From Desulfobacterales bacterium (lineage in GTDB: Bacteria; Desulfobacterota; DSM-4660; Desulfatiglandales; Desulfatiglandaceae), in NCBI GenBank assembly GCA_022013615.1, contig JAKLQB010000533.1:1-6143 (forward strand): DNA of 6,143 bases, in the 5' to 3' direction. The position numbers were made by a program, and so were the translations under genes. This document shows, one piece after another, positions 1 through 4,792 of the stretch. The notes below the pieces were generated by a model. That model searched no databases and had not been told where the DNA came from. It worked only from the letters and a program-made list of their open reading frames with translations. The first letter of the stretch is position 1; each line of letters starts with the position of its first letter.

Positions 1-656
1 TCACCCGTCAAAATATCGCGAACTTTCACACCACTTACTCGATTCCCGTTCTTGAGGAAGCTCGTGACCTCCAAATAGTTGGCGATGTGGGCTCCGGCGC
101 TGACTGCAGATCTCAAGAATGCCAGGGCAAGGCGTGGAGGATTATAGAATTGGCCATCATAGAAGATCCCTGCACCCGTTAGTCCTTTTTTGTTCAAATT
201 TGGAAACAGCTCTAAGCATTGTTCGCGGGAAATGAGACGTCCCCACGGAATCTGCCGATCCGGGTCTTTCAACCCCTTATTTCGATCAAGTGTGATGAAA
301 TGATAAAGAAGTAATCCCATCGCCAAAACTTCCTTGCCTAACATGCCGTGGCCGTATGTTGGCATGACAATTGGAATTGGCTGCACTAGATGTGGTGCTA
401 TGCGAAGGAGAGCCGCGCGTTCAAAACAAGACTCACGCACACGATAAATATCCGCGTGTTGTAGATATCGGATCCCGCCGTGGACCATTTTTAGATGGTT
501 TGCAGAAGTGGCATGGCAGAAATCCCCTTTTTCTACAAGAGCAGTGGATAGCCCTCGGGATGCAGCCTCCCACGCTGCACAAGATCCAAATGCCCCAGCC
601 CCCACAATAATGATGTCATATTTCTTGTCGACCAGAACCTTTAAATTGCGTTTCAC
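1..656 (-). CDS. GlpD-like FAD-dependent oxidoreductase, partial (N-terminal 218 codons)
   Basis: This is the N-terminal part of a FAD-dependent oxidoreductase of the glycerol-3-phosphate dehydrogenase (GlpD/GlpA, DAO) superfamily; the C-terminal half lies beyond the left edge. The frame is open for 218 codons. Residues 13-45 form a Rossmann dinucleotide-binding unit: YDIIIVGAGAFGS (GxGxxG at G19, G21, G24), then the beta-alpha stretch ending in LVEKGDF with the acidic ribose-binding E42. Residues 51-66 (SANHLKMVHGGIRYLQ) match the GlpD signature around HGGIRYL. APHLVQPIPIVMP near 87-99 is also typical of GlpD. The GTG start at 656-654 is chosen because AGGAGG precedes it by 4 nt and the next in-frame GTG would cut into the Rossmann fold. 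It follows the GT2-like gene by 27 nt, so co-transcription is likely. Known members oxidise sn-glycerol-3-phosphate to DHAP and pass electrons to quinone. Beside two polyprenyl-type glycosyltransferases, another polyol-phosphate or lipid-linked substrate is possible. The superfamily is confident; the substrate is not. Confidence 0.88.
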   Translation of the reverse strand, partial: MKRNLKVLVDKKYDIIIVGAGAFGSCAAWEAASRGLSTALVEKGDFCHATSANHLKMVHGGIRYLQHADIYRVRESCFERAALLRIAPHLVQPIPIVMPTYGHGMLGKEVLAMGLLLYHFITLDRNKGLKDPDRQIPWGRLISREQCLELFPNLNKKGLTGAGIFYDGQFYNPPRLALAFLRSAVSAGAHIANYLEVTSFLKNGNRVSGVKVRDILTG

Positions 657-660
657 ACTG

Positions 661-666
661 CCTCCT
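661..666 (-). promoter_or_regulatory. Ribosome binding site for the GlpD-like gene
   Basis: A perfect AGGAGG on the minus strand ends 4 nt before the GTG at 656. The spacing is slightly short, but the match is complete and no ATG is available nearby in frame. This site decides the GTG start. Confidence 0.75.
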
Positions 667-683
667 ATATGGTTTTGGTGGAA

Positions 684-1622
684 CTAAATTGTCTTTTCGA
701 TAGTGTATTCTTTCTTATTACGTCCGTGTGTAAATGCAATGATTTCCCCCAGAAGACCAACACTTGCAGCCTGGACACCCAGGACCATGAAAAGAATGGC
801 CAACAACAACAACGGACGGCCGCCCACGGGGTAACCCATGAGAAATTTTTCTGCAAAAACGTATGCTGTGATGATCAGGCCCGCTAATAAGAAGATCAGC
901 CCGATAGCACTAAAAAACCGTAAGGGCTTTCTGCTGAACCGCGTGTTGAAGTAAAGCGTAAGGATGTCTATAAACGTGGTGAAGTAATGGGATAAGCTGT
1001 AAAAACCGGACTTGCCGATGCCGAATTGCTGGTAATGCTCACACTTGATTTCTTTGACCTTAAAGCCCCTTCTCTCGGCAAGAATCGGAAGAAACCGGTA
1101 CATATTACCGTAGATGTCAGTCTCTTCGACTACTTCTCGTCGGAATATCTTGACCGTACAACTGAGGTCGTGGAAATCGGTTGCAGTGAGTGTCCTCACC
1201 AAGGCATTGAAAAGCTTAGATTCCAATTGATTAAACGGGGTGTCTACCCTGTGCTGCCGCCACGGAGCAACTATATCGGTTTCACTGTCCAGGGAATCAA
1301 GAAATTTGATGAGAGAATCATCAGGTATTTGCTGGTAGGAGCCGCAAACGACAATGATTTTTCCGTTACTTCCCCCGATTGCCGTCTTGAGACACACGGC
1401 CTGTGTGGTTTTTGTGTCAAATTGAATAGCCTTTATCCTATTGTTACGGACCAGCAGTTCATCTAATTCATGTCTCAAGAATGGGCCTAAACCGTTAGCA
1501 ATGATTAGTATTTCAAAGGGCTCCTGTCGATTCAAAAACAGATCATGGAGATCCCGTATAAACTGGACTGAGCCTTTATGAATCTCCTCTCGCTCTAACA
1601 GAACTATAATTGAATATTTCAT
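684..1622 (-). CDS. GT2-like membrane protein with degenerate active site (312 aa)
   Basis: This is a family 2 glycosyltransferase-like protein of the ArnC/GtrB/DPM1 architecture: a cytoplasmic GT-A domain (about 1-230) followed by two predicted membrane helices (about 237-257 and 270-293) and a short basic tail. It is a diverged paralogue of the upstream gene. SIIVLLERE aligns with SIIVPLYNEE, FHDLSCTVKIFRRE (150-163) with LHDYGCSLKAYRSE, and HYQQFGIGKSGF (196-207) with HHPRKYGVSKYGF. The catalytic and metal-binding acids are missing. The VDDGS of the paralogue is IANGL here (A42, N43), and MDGDLQNDP is VCGSYQQIP here (C93, S95). Activity as an ordinary metal-dependent GT2 transferase is therefore doubtful; a partner or regulatory role with the upstream enzyme is an inference. 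The ATG start at 1622 has no visible Shine-Dalgarno. The frame stays open upstream through the 9-nt repeat but offers no ATG, GTG or TTG there. The gene ends 27 nt before the GlpD-like gene. Confidence 0.85.
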   Translation of the reverse strand: MKYSIIVLLEREEIHKGSVQFIRDLHDLFLNRQEPFEILIIANGLGPFLRHELDELLVRNNRIKAIQFDTKTTQAVCLKTAIGGSNGKIIVVCGSYQQIPDDSLIKFLDSLDSETDIVAPWRQHRVDTPFNQLESKLFNALVRTLTATDFHDLSCTVKIFRREVVEETDIYGNMYRFLPILAERRGFKVKEIKCEHYQQFGIGKSGFYSLSHYFTTFIDILTLYFNTRFSRKPLRFFSAIGLIFLLAGLIITAYVFAEKFLMGYPVGGRPLLLLAILFMVLGVQAASVGLLGEIIAFTHGRNKKEYTIEKTI

Positions 1623-1646
1623 TGTTTTTTTAATCGGGTTGGTTTT

Positions 1647-1790
1647 ATTGGTTGGATTAGTTTGATTAGTTTGATTGGTTGAATTTGTTTCATTGGCTAA
1701 ATTGGTTGAATTGGTTGTATTGGTTGTATTGGTTAAATTGGTTGGATTAGTTTCATTAGTTTGATTAGTTAAATTGGTTATATTGGTTGT
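1647..1790 (+). repeat. 16-unit, 9-nt minisatellite (ATTGGTTNN) between the two GT2 genes
   Basis: Sixteen consecutive 9-nt units with no gaps fill most of the 228-nt spacer between the two glycosyltransferase genes. Units are variants of ATTGGTTNN or ATTAGTTTN (for example ATTGGTTGT at 1710, 1719 and 1782; ATTAGTTTG at 1656, 1665 and 1755). On the transcribed minus strand each unit reads NNA-ACY-AAT with few exceptions. That RNA is strongly G-depleted: I count 38 C and 3 G in 144 nt, so it should be nearly unstructured. The NNA-ACY-AAT frame is stop-free and in phase with the downstream gene, bounded upstream by a TAA at 1796-1794. No canonical start codon lies within it, so it is probably untranslated leader. 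Confidence 0.95.
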
Positions 1791-1850
1791 TGATTAAATT
1801 TTATATTTTCAGGTGTTTTATTTCGATGTTGCAGATCGACTGTTGCTGCC

Positions 1851-2876
1851 TTACCGAAGTATATCTGAGTCAGACAAATGGCCTGGCGACAGCGCATTGA
1901 CCTTTTCGCTTGGGCTGTCAGGGTCTTCACTATTCACCACAATGGTCTTTTTTGTCATTTCAGGGAGTCTGGTGTGTGAGAGGTCGCTTGTGCCCACGAC
2001 TAATTCTCCCAAAACTCCGAGCGCAATGAGGTGAACAACAGACATACCCGACAATGCTGTGGCAATGAAAAAGAAAAGCGCTTTACCTGAGGTCCATTCA
2101 TAATGCCATGCCAAAACAGCAAAAGTTCCAAAAAACAGAGTCAATAAGAGGAATGGAATGGAAGAAACAGCAAAACCCTTCAATGGCATTGAAGAAAACC
2201 GGATGATCAGGTTCATGGCAAATATGTCGCTAAGCACTTTAAATATTCGTTCAAAACCGTACTTGGAAACCCCGTATTTGCGTGGATGATGTTTTACGGG
2301 CACTTCCGTTACCCTTGCCCCGGTCATGCTTGCAAGGGCAGGGAAAAACCGGTGCATCTCCCCATAGGCCTTAAGGGGCTTAATGCATTCAGAGCGGTAG
2401 GCTTTGAGAGAACAGCCATAATCATGAAGTCGCACACCACTGGTCCATGAAATAATTGCATTGGCAATTCGGGATGGAAGAACCCTGGAAAAGTGGTCTT
2501 TTCGGTTCTTTCGCCAGCCGCTAACAACATCGTAGCCTTGTTCTATTTTTTTCAATAACAATGGGATATCCGAAGGGTCGTTCTGAAGATCACCGTCCAT
2601 GGTGACGATGATTCGACCCTGTGCATGATCGAATCCTGCCACCATGGCGTTAGTCTGACCATAGTTGCGCCGGAATTTAATAGCCTTAAGTTGTGGCGTG
2701 CTTTTCTTGAGCTGCTCAATAAGAGACCAGGTATTATCCCTCGACCCATCGTCAACGAAAATGATTTCATAAGAAAAATCAAATTGTTCCGTGATCTCAA
2801 GGAGACCGGCAAGCAGCTTTTCAACTGATTCCTCCTCGTTGTATAGGGGGACGATTATACTTAGGTAGACAGACAT
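1851..2876 (-). CDS. GT2 polyprenyl-phosphate glycosyltransferase, ArnC/GtrB/DPM1-like (341 aa)
   Basis: This is an inverting family 2 glycosyltransferase that most likely transfers a sugar from a nucleotide donor to undecaprenyl phosphate at the cytoplasmic face of the inner membrane. The GT-A domain starts at once (LSIIVPLYNEEES, 5-17), followed by FVDDGSRD (40-47), the nucleotide-binding region RRNYGQTNAMVAGF, and the DXD metal site MDGDLQNDP (D94, D96). LHDYGCSLKAYRSE (150-163) and HHPRKYGVSKYGF (196-208) are typical of the polyprenyl-phosphate group. Two C-terminal membrane helices lie at about 235-257 and 266-290, followed by a polar Ser/Asp-rich tail of about 45 residues. The ATG at 2876 is preferred to the in-frame TTG at 2903: it has a GGAG 9 nt upstream and the conserved fold begins three residues later. 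Sugar donor and final glycan (O-antigen, lipid A or another envelope glycan) cannot be told from sequence. It heads the minus-strand gene cluster. Confidence 0.9.
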   Translation of the reverse strand: MSVYLSIIVPLYNEEESVEKLLAGLLEITEQFDFSYEIIFVDDGSRDNTWSLIEQLKKSTPQLKAIKFRRNYGQTNAMVAGFDHAQGRIIVTMDGDLQNDPSDIPLLLKKIEQGYDVVSGWRKNRKDHFSRVLPSRIANAIISWTSGVRLHDYGCSLKAYRSECIKPLKAYGEMHRFFPALASMTGARVTEVPVKHHPRKYGVSKYGFERIFKVLSDIFAMNLIIRFSSMPLKGFAVSSIPFLLLTLFFGTFAVLAWHYEWTSGKALFFFIATALSGMSVVHLIALGVLGELVVGTSDLSHTRLPEMTKKTIVVNSEDPDSPSEKVNALSPGHLSDSDILR

Positions 2877-2885
2877 GTAGTCTTG

Positions 2886-2889
2886 CTCC
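2886..2889 (-). promoter_or_regulatory. Ribosome binding site for the active GT2 gene
   Basis: GGAG on the minus strand lies 9 nt before the ATG at 2876. It supports that start over the longer TTG-initiated frame from 2903. Confidence 0.5.
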
Positions 2890-2904
2890 GCTTCGCTCCA
2901 CAAT

Positions 2905-2944
2905 CGGAATAGTGGAATGATGGAATAGTGGGATTATGGGTAAA
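2905..2944 (+). repeat. 8-nt tandem repeat (TGGAATAG type) in the GT2 5' leader
   Basis: Five imperfect 8-nt units in a row: CGGAATAG, TGGAATGA, TGGAATAG, TGGGATTA, TGGGTAAA. They lie 29 nt upstream of the GT2 start codon, so they would be in its leader if transcription starts further upstream. Related AATTC/GGAAT words continue loosely to about 2980. Confidence 0.75.
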
Positions 2945-2986
2945 AAGGGAATTCAGGATTGAGAATGTGGAATCGTGAATTAAACT

Positions 2987-3016
2987 AATATCGCCTTTCA
3001 TCATTCTGAATTTCAA
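2987..3016 (-). promoter_or_regulatory. Candidate sigma-70 promoter for the GT2 cluster
   Basis: On the minus strand TTGAAA (3016-3011) is followed after 18 nt by GATATT (2992-2987), a 5/6 and a 4/6 match to the housekeeping boxes. It is about 110 nt upstream of the GT2 start and on the correct strand. The region is AT-rich, so a chance match is quite possible. Confidence 0.22.
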
Positions 3017-3060
3017 CCTCTGGCTTCTTAATTTTGCCATAATCCCTTTTGGAAAGCATA

Positions 3061-3217
3061 AATCAGTTAATTTAAGAAACCAATTTGCTTCGACGAATTA
3101 CATAACATGCTCTTCGCCCCATGCTCTTCGCCCCATGCTCTTCGCCCCATGCTCTTCCCCCTATGCCCTTTGCTCAATGCGCTGCGTCCTCTGAGTTGAT
3201 ATATAATAGTCAATAGT
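3061..3217 (+). repeat. Composite dispersed repeat, copy A
   Basis: This 157-nt block is repeated directly at 4505-4677. The left end (3061-3105, containing TTTAAGAAACCAATTT and CGAATTACATA) matches 4505-4549 with about 7 differences. The right end (3171-3217, containing GCGTCCTCTGAGTTGATATA and CAATAGTCAATAGT) matches 4631-4677 with 2 differences in 47 nt. The middle is a variable tandem core (see 3107-3190). It lies on the 3' side of the hepT/mntA module, with copy B on the 5' side. Confidence 0.9.
3107..3190 (+). repeat. 14-nt tandem units inside copy A (ATGCTCTTCGCCCC)
   Basis: Six 14-nt units run without gaps. Three are perfect ATGCTCTTCGCCCC (3107, 3121, 3135). Then come ATGCTCTTCCCCCT, ATGCCCTTTGCTCA and ATGCGCTGCGTCCT, grading into the conserved right end of the composite repeat. 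Each unit starts with ATGC; the corresponding core in copy B is built largely of 7-nt units. Confidence 0.92.
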
Positions 3218-3222
3218 GATGC

Positions 3223-3248
3223 CCATGTAAAAAGTCCTTTTCACATGG
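3223..3248. other. Hairpin after composite repeat copy A
   Basis: CCATGT (3223-3228) pairs with ACATGG (3243-3248), and after one mismatch AAAA pairs with TTTT around a short GTCC loop. No U-run follows on either strand, so this is not a clear terminator. Confidence 0.6.
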
Positions 3249-3251
3249 ATT

Positions 3252-3274
3252 TAGTCCCGCAGAGCGCGGGATTA
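3252..3274. other. GC-rich hairpin of the TCCCG/CGGGA family
   Basis: TCCCGC (3255-3260) pairs with GCGGGA (3266-3271) around a 5-nt loop, with weaker pairs extending to 3252 and 3274. The same TCCCG...CGGGA theme recurs at 4469-4486, 4679-4692, 4811-4825 and 4890-4907. Confidence 0.7.
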
Positions 3275-3362
3275 GGTATTTAGGAATTACGAATTAATTA
3301 AGTAGGTTATGGTTGCGACAACTTGAATAATGCTGTAAATTTTGACTTTTTACGATACCGTC

Positions 3363-3392
3363 AATAGTCAATCGAAAATCGTCAATCGCTCC
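3363..3392 (+). repeat. Dispersed CAATCGT-type short repeat, copy 1
   Basis: Roughly 7-nt periodic words (AATAGTC, AATCG, ATCGTCAATCGCTCC). The core ATCGTCAATCGCT recurs at 3559-3571, overlapping the end of hepT, and at 4720-4732. Confidence 0.75.
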
Positions 3393-3425
3393 ATGCCCTA
3401 TGCGGTGAAAACCAAAACGTCTTAC

Positions 3426-3452
3426 CGCGGAGCACGCTGAGAGCGCTGAGGT
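3426..3452 (+). repeat. 9-nt CGCNGAGNN tandem cluster downstream of hepT
   Basis: Three 9-nt units: CGCGGAGCA, CGCTGAGAG, CGCTGAGGT. A related unit in the opposite orientation, TTCTCTGCG, lies at 3483-3491. The same family recurs at 4339-4414 and 6042-6068. Confidence 0.85.
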
Positions 3453-3501
3453 TTTTATTTCTTTTAAAGCCAACAAAATCTTTTCTCTGCGATCTTTGCC
3501 T

Positions 3502-3540
3502 GCCCCGTTAAATGCCTCTTTCCGTCTATTTAACTGGGGC
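3502..3540 (-). terminator. Stem-loop downstream of hepT, possible terminator
   Basis: GCCCCGTTAAAT (3502-3513) pairs with ATTTAACTGGGGC (3528-3540), giving a 12-bp stem with one bulged T and a 14-nt loop. It begins 22 nt after the hepT stop. On the minus strand no uninterrupted U tract follows at once (the next bases are A/G-rich, with GATTTTGTT further on), so intrinsic termination is not assured. It may instead protect the 3' end. Confidence 0.4.
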
Positions 3541-3562
3541 GCCTCTGTGTGAGATACAATCG

Positions 3563-4030
3563 TCAATCGCTTTCCGAGGTAATATCTCCAAAATATTTTT
3601 TTTGTGCGTAGTTTGTTATTGTGCCGACACTTTCCAGAAGGGCAGGGGCATAAGCCAGCACTTTCTCAAATATGGCATGAACGGTTTCAGACCTATATTC
3701 GTGGGCAATTTCATTACGCAGTATGCGAATTTCAACAAAATTATCAGCACTCAGAATAACTCCTTTTTTTTCAGCCCGATTAATCCTGTCACGAACTGTT
3801 CCAGTATCTTCAAGGTCTATAAAATCAAGGAGCCTTAAAACCTTCTGTATAATAATATCGCTCAGTCTGGCAAACCTGCTTGTCAAGGCCTCAAACCTTT
3901 CCAGCTCCTCGTATGACAGGCTCTCATGAAGCTTGAGTGTCTTGCATTTTTCATAGGAGTATTGGAGTGCATCTTTTGCACTTGCCAAATTTTCCAACTC
4001 TATATTTAGATTTTCTGTTACTACTGTCAT
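3563..4030 (-). CDS. hepT: HepT-like toxin of a HepT/MntA module (155 aa)
   Basis: This is an all-helical HepT/DUF86-type protein, the toxin half of a type VII toxin-antitoxin pair. Known HepT toxins are HEPN-family ribonucleases, and MntA neutralises them by adding AMP to a tyrosine. The HEPN signature Rx4HxY is present as RNEIAHEY: R105, H110 and Y112, so both the catalytic residues and the expected AMP-acceptor tyrosine are intact. The rest is helical and charged, with SRFARLSDIIIQKVLRLLDF (51-70) followed by TVRDRINRAEKKGVI (78-92), a pattern common in the longer HepT subgroup. The ATG overlaps the mntA stop in an ATGA, indicating translational coupling; an AGGGG lies about 10 nt upstream within mntA. 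The last codons and stop (SESD, TGA) fall in a dispersed CGATTGACGATTG repeat, so the extreme C-terminus may be repeat-derived. Toxicity is inferred from the family. Confidence 0.88.
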   Translation of the reverse strand: MTVVTENLNIELENLASAKDALQYSYEKCKTLKLHESLSYEELERFEALTSRFARLSDIIIQKVLRLLDFIDLEDTGTVRDRINRAEKKGVILSADNFVEIRILRNEIAHEYRSETVHAIFEKVLAYAPALLESVGTITNYAQKKYFGDITSESD

Positions 4031-4311
4031 AATAACTGGACCCCTTGATCCAATACCATCTGAACAAATGGCTCACCACCATCCTTGGTCACAACAAGAT
4101 CAATTTTTTGTTCATCAAGGCACGAAAAAATAGCTTTCTTTACTGCCAGCTTATCTTCATAAGTGATCTTATCGGAAAACACTAACAGATCAATATCCCC
4201 TCCCTTGGCACTGTCATCCACGCGAGACCCAAAAAGGTAAACCTTTGCATCGGGATCGACAGAATGAACTGCCTGAAGGAAAACCCTTTTTTCTACGACC
4301 TTAAGCCGCAC
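4027..4311 (-). CDS. mntA: MntA-like nucleotidyltransferase antitoxin (94 aa)
   Basis: This is a minimal nucleotidyltransferase of the MNT/pol-beta superfamily, the antitoxin partner of HepT. MntA proteins use ATP to AMPylate HepT and so silence its RNase. The signature GSRVDDSAKGGDIDLLV contains GS (28-29) and the metal-binding pair D39 and D41 (GSx9DxD); a third acid, D71 in KIDLVV, completes the usual triad. The length is typical of the family. The start is GTG at 4311: GGGAGG lies 8 nt upstream and no in-frame ATG fits. The gene comes first and overlaps hepT by 4 nt, the usual antitoxin-first order. Its leader contains an imperfect hairpin made of 9-nt repeats (4341-4412). A plain pol-beta-like transferase without antitoxin function is unlikely given the neighbour. 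Confidence 0.9.
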   Translation of the reverse strand: MRLKVVEKRVFLQAVHSVDPDAKVYLFGSRVDDSAKGGDIDLLVFSDKITYEDKLAVKKAIFSCLDEQKIDLVVTKDGGEPFVQMVLDQGVQLL

Positions 4312-4319
4312 TAAAATGC

Positions 4320-4325
4320 CCTCCC
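4320..4325 (-). promoter_or_regulatory. Ribosome binding site for mntA
   Basis: GGGAGG on the minus strand, 8 nt before the GTG at 4311. It supports the non-ATG start. Confidence 0.75.
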
Positions 4326-4340
4326 AGAATCTTCTTGAAC

Positions 4341-4412
4341 CTCTGCATCCTCTGCGCGCTCGGCGGTAAAAAAGTATAATCTCTCACCGCAGAGATCGCG
4401 GAGAACGCTGAG
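4341..4412. repeat. Inverted pair of 9-nt CGCNGAGNN clusters forming a leader hairpin
   Basis: Three 9-nt units in inverse orientation (4339-4365: ACCTCTGCA, TCCTCTGCG, CGCTCGGCG) face three in direct orientation (4388-4414: CGCAGAGAT, CGCGGAGAA, CGCTGAGAA). The two arms can fold into an imperfect stem of roughly 20 pairs with several internal mismatches. GCGGT (4363-4367) pairs with ACCGC (4386-4390) next to an 18-nt AT-rich loop. It lies just upstream of the mntA ribosome binding site, so it could be in the mRNA leader or overlap the promoter. Confidence 0.8.
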
Positions 4413-4468
4413 AATATTTTTCCAGTGAGACTGCATAGTCTTTTATTTCAAGTTAGTTAGCTTCGCTC

Positions 4469-4486
4469 ATCCCGCCACGGCGGGAT
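4469..4486. other. GC-rich hairpin, TCCCG/CGGGA family
   Basis: ATCCCGC (4469-4475) pairs with GCGGGAT (4480-4486) around CACG, a strong compact stem. It is preceded by CTTCGCTC, a word also present at 2891-2898 and 4700-4707, and followed by ATACAAT, which accompanies other members of the family. Confidence 0.75.
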
Positions 4487-4504
4487 ACAATTTCCGAGAT
4501 GGTT

Positions 4505-4677
4505 GATTAGCTGATTTAAGAAACCAATTTTCTTCAACGAATTACATAGCCCTATGCCCCATGCCCTATGCCCTATGCCCCATGCCCTATGCCCTTCGCC
4601 CATGCTTTTTGTACCTCGCCCTATGCCCTCTGCTCAATGCTCTGCGTCCTCTGAGTTGATATACAATAGTCAATAGT
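4505..4677 (+). repeat. Composite dispersed repeat, copy B
   Basis: This is the second direct copy of the block at 3061-3217. It has the same conserved left and right ends but a longer core (173 versus 157 nt overall). With copy A it brackets hepT and mntA in direct orientation, about 1.44 kb apart. Confidence 0.9.
4554..4650 (+). repeat. 7-nt ATGCCCY tandem array inside copy B
   Basis: Five consecutive heptamers, ATGCCCC or ATGCCCT, run from 4554 to 4588. Longer units that all start with ATGC follow (4589, 4602, 4623, 4637). The last two, ATGCCCTCTGCTCA and ATGCTCTGCGTCCT, are 14-nt units matching the end of the array in copy A. The heptamer is half of copy A's 14-nt unit. Confidence 0.92.
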
Positions 4678-4678
4678 C

Positions 4679-4692
4679 CCCGATGAATCGGG
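4679..4692. other. Small hairpin abutting copy B
   Basis: CCCGA (4679-4683) pairs with TCGGG (4688-4692) around TGAA. It directly follows the conserved right end of copy B and belongs to the TCCCG/CGGGA hairpin theme. Confidence 0.6.
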
Positions 4693-4710
4693 ATTTCCTC
4701 TTCGCTCCAA

Positions 4711-4734
4711 CAATCATCAATCGTCAATCGCTCC
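4711..4734 (+). repeat. Dispersed CAATCGT-type short repeat, copy 2
   Basis: About 7-nt periodic: CAATCAT, CAATCGT, CAATCGC, then TCC. It shares AATCGTCAATCGCT with the 3' end of hepT (3558-3571) and ATCGTCAATCGCTCC with 3378-3392. Confidence 0.8.
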
Positions 4735-4768
4735 TTGCTTTGATACAGCTCCGCCCCTTCAGTTACAG

Positions 4769-4792
4769 TTATACAATCGCTTATACAATCGC
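4769..4792 (+). repeat. Perfect 12-nt tandem duplication
   Basis: TTATACAATCGC occurs twice back to back (4769-4780 and 4781-4792). The second copy is the left arm of the first two-hairpin element. Confidence 0.9.

Noticed and set aside
371..610. Plus-strand 79-codon ORF
   Set aside because: It is antisense to the conserved Rossmann/GlpD frame and has no recognisable motif.
1026..1466. Plus-strand 146-codon ORF
   Set aside because: It lies wholly opposite the GT2-like gene, whose frame is supported by alignment to its sister protein.
1647..1790. CRISPR array
   Set aside because: Units are 9 nt and contiguous with no spacers; likewise the 14-nt and 7-nt arrays at 3107-3190 and 4554-4650 have no spacer/repeat alternation.
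2552..2824. Minus-strand 90-codon ORF within the GT2 gene
   Set aside because: An alternate-frame shadow of the GT2 catalytic domain.
2877..2903. TTG start at 2903 for the GT2 gene
   Set aside because: It adds nine residues outside the conserved fold and lacks a better ribosome binding site; the ATG at 2876 has GGAG upstream.
3294..3566. Minus-strand 90-codon ORF downstream of hepT
   Set aside because: Made of the dispersed 7-nt and 9-nt repeats and the 3502-3540 stem-loop, with no ribosome binding site or protein-like conservation.
4373..4378. TATACT as a minus-strand -10 box for mntA
   Set aside because: No acceptable -35 hexamer at 16-18 nt, and it falls in the loop of the repeat hairpin; too weak to annotate.
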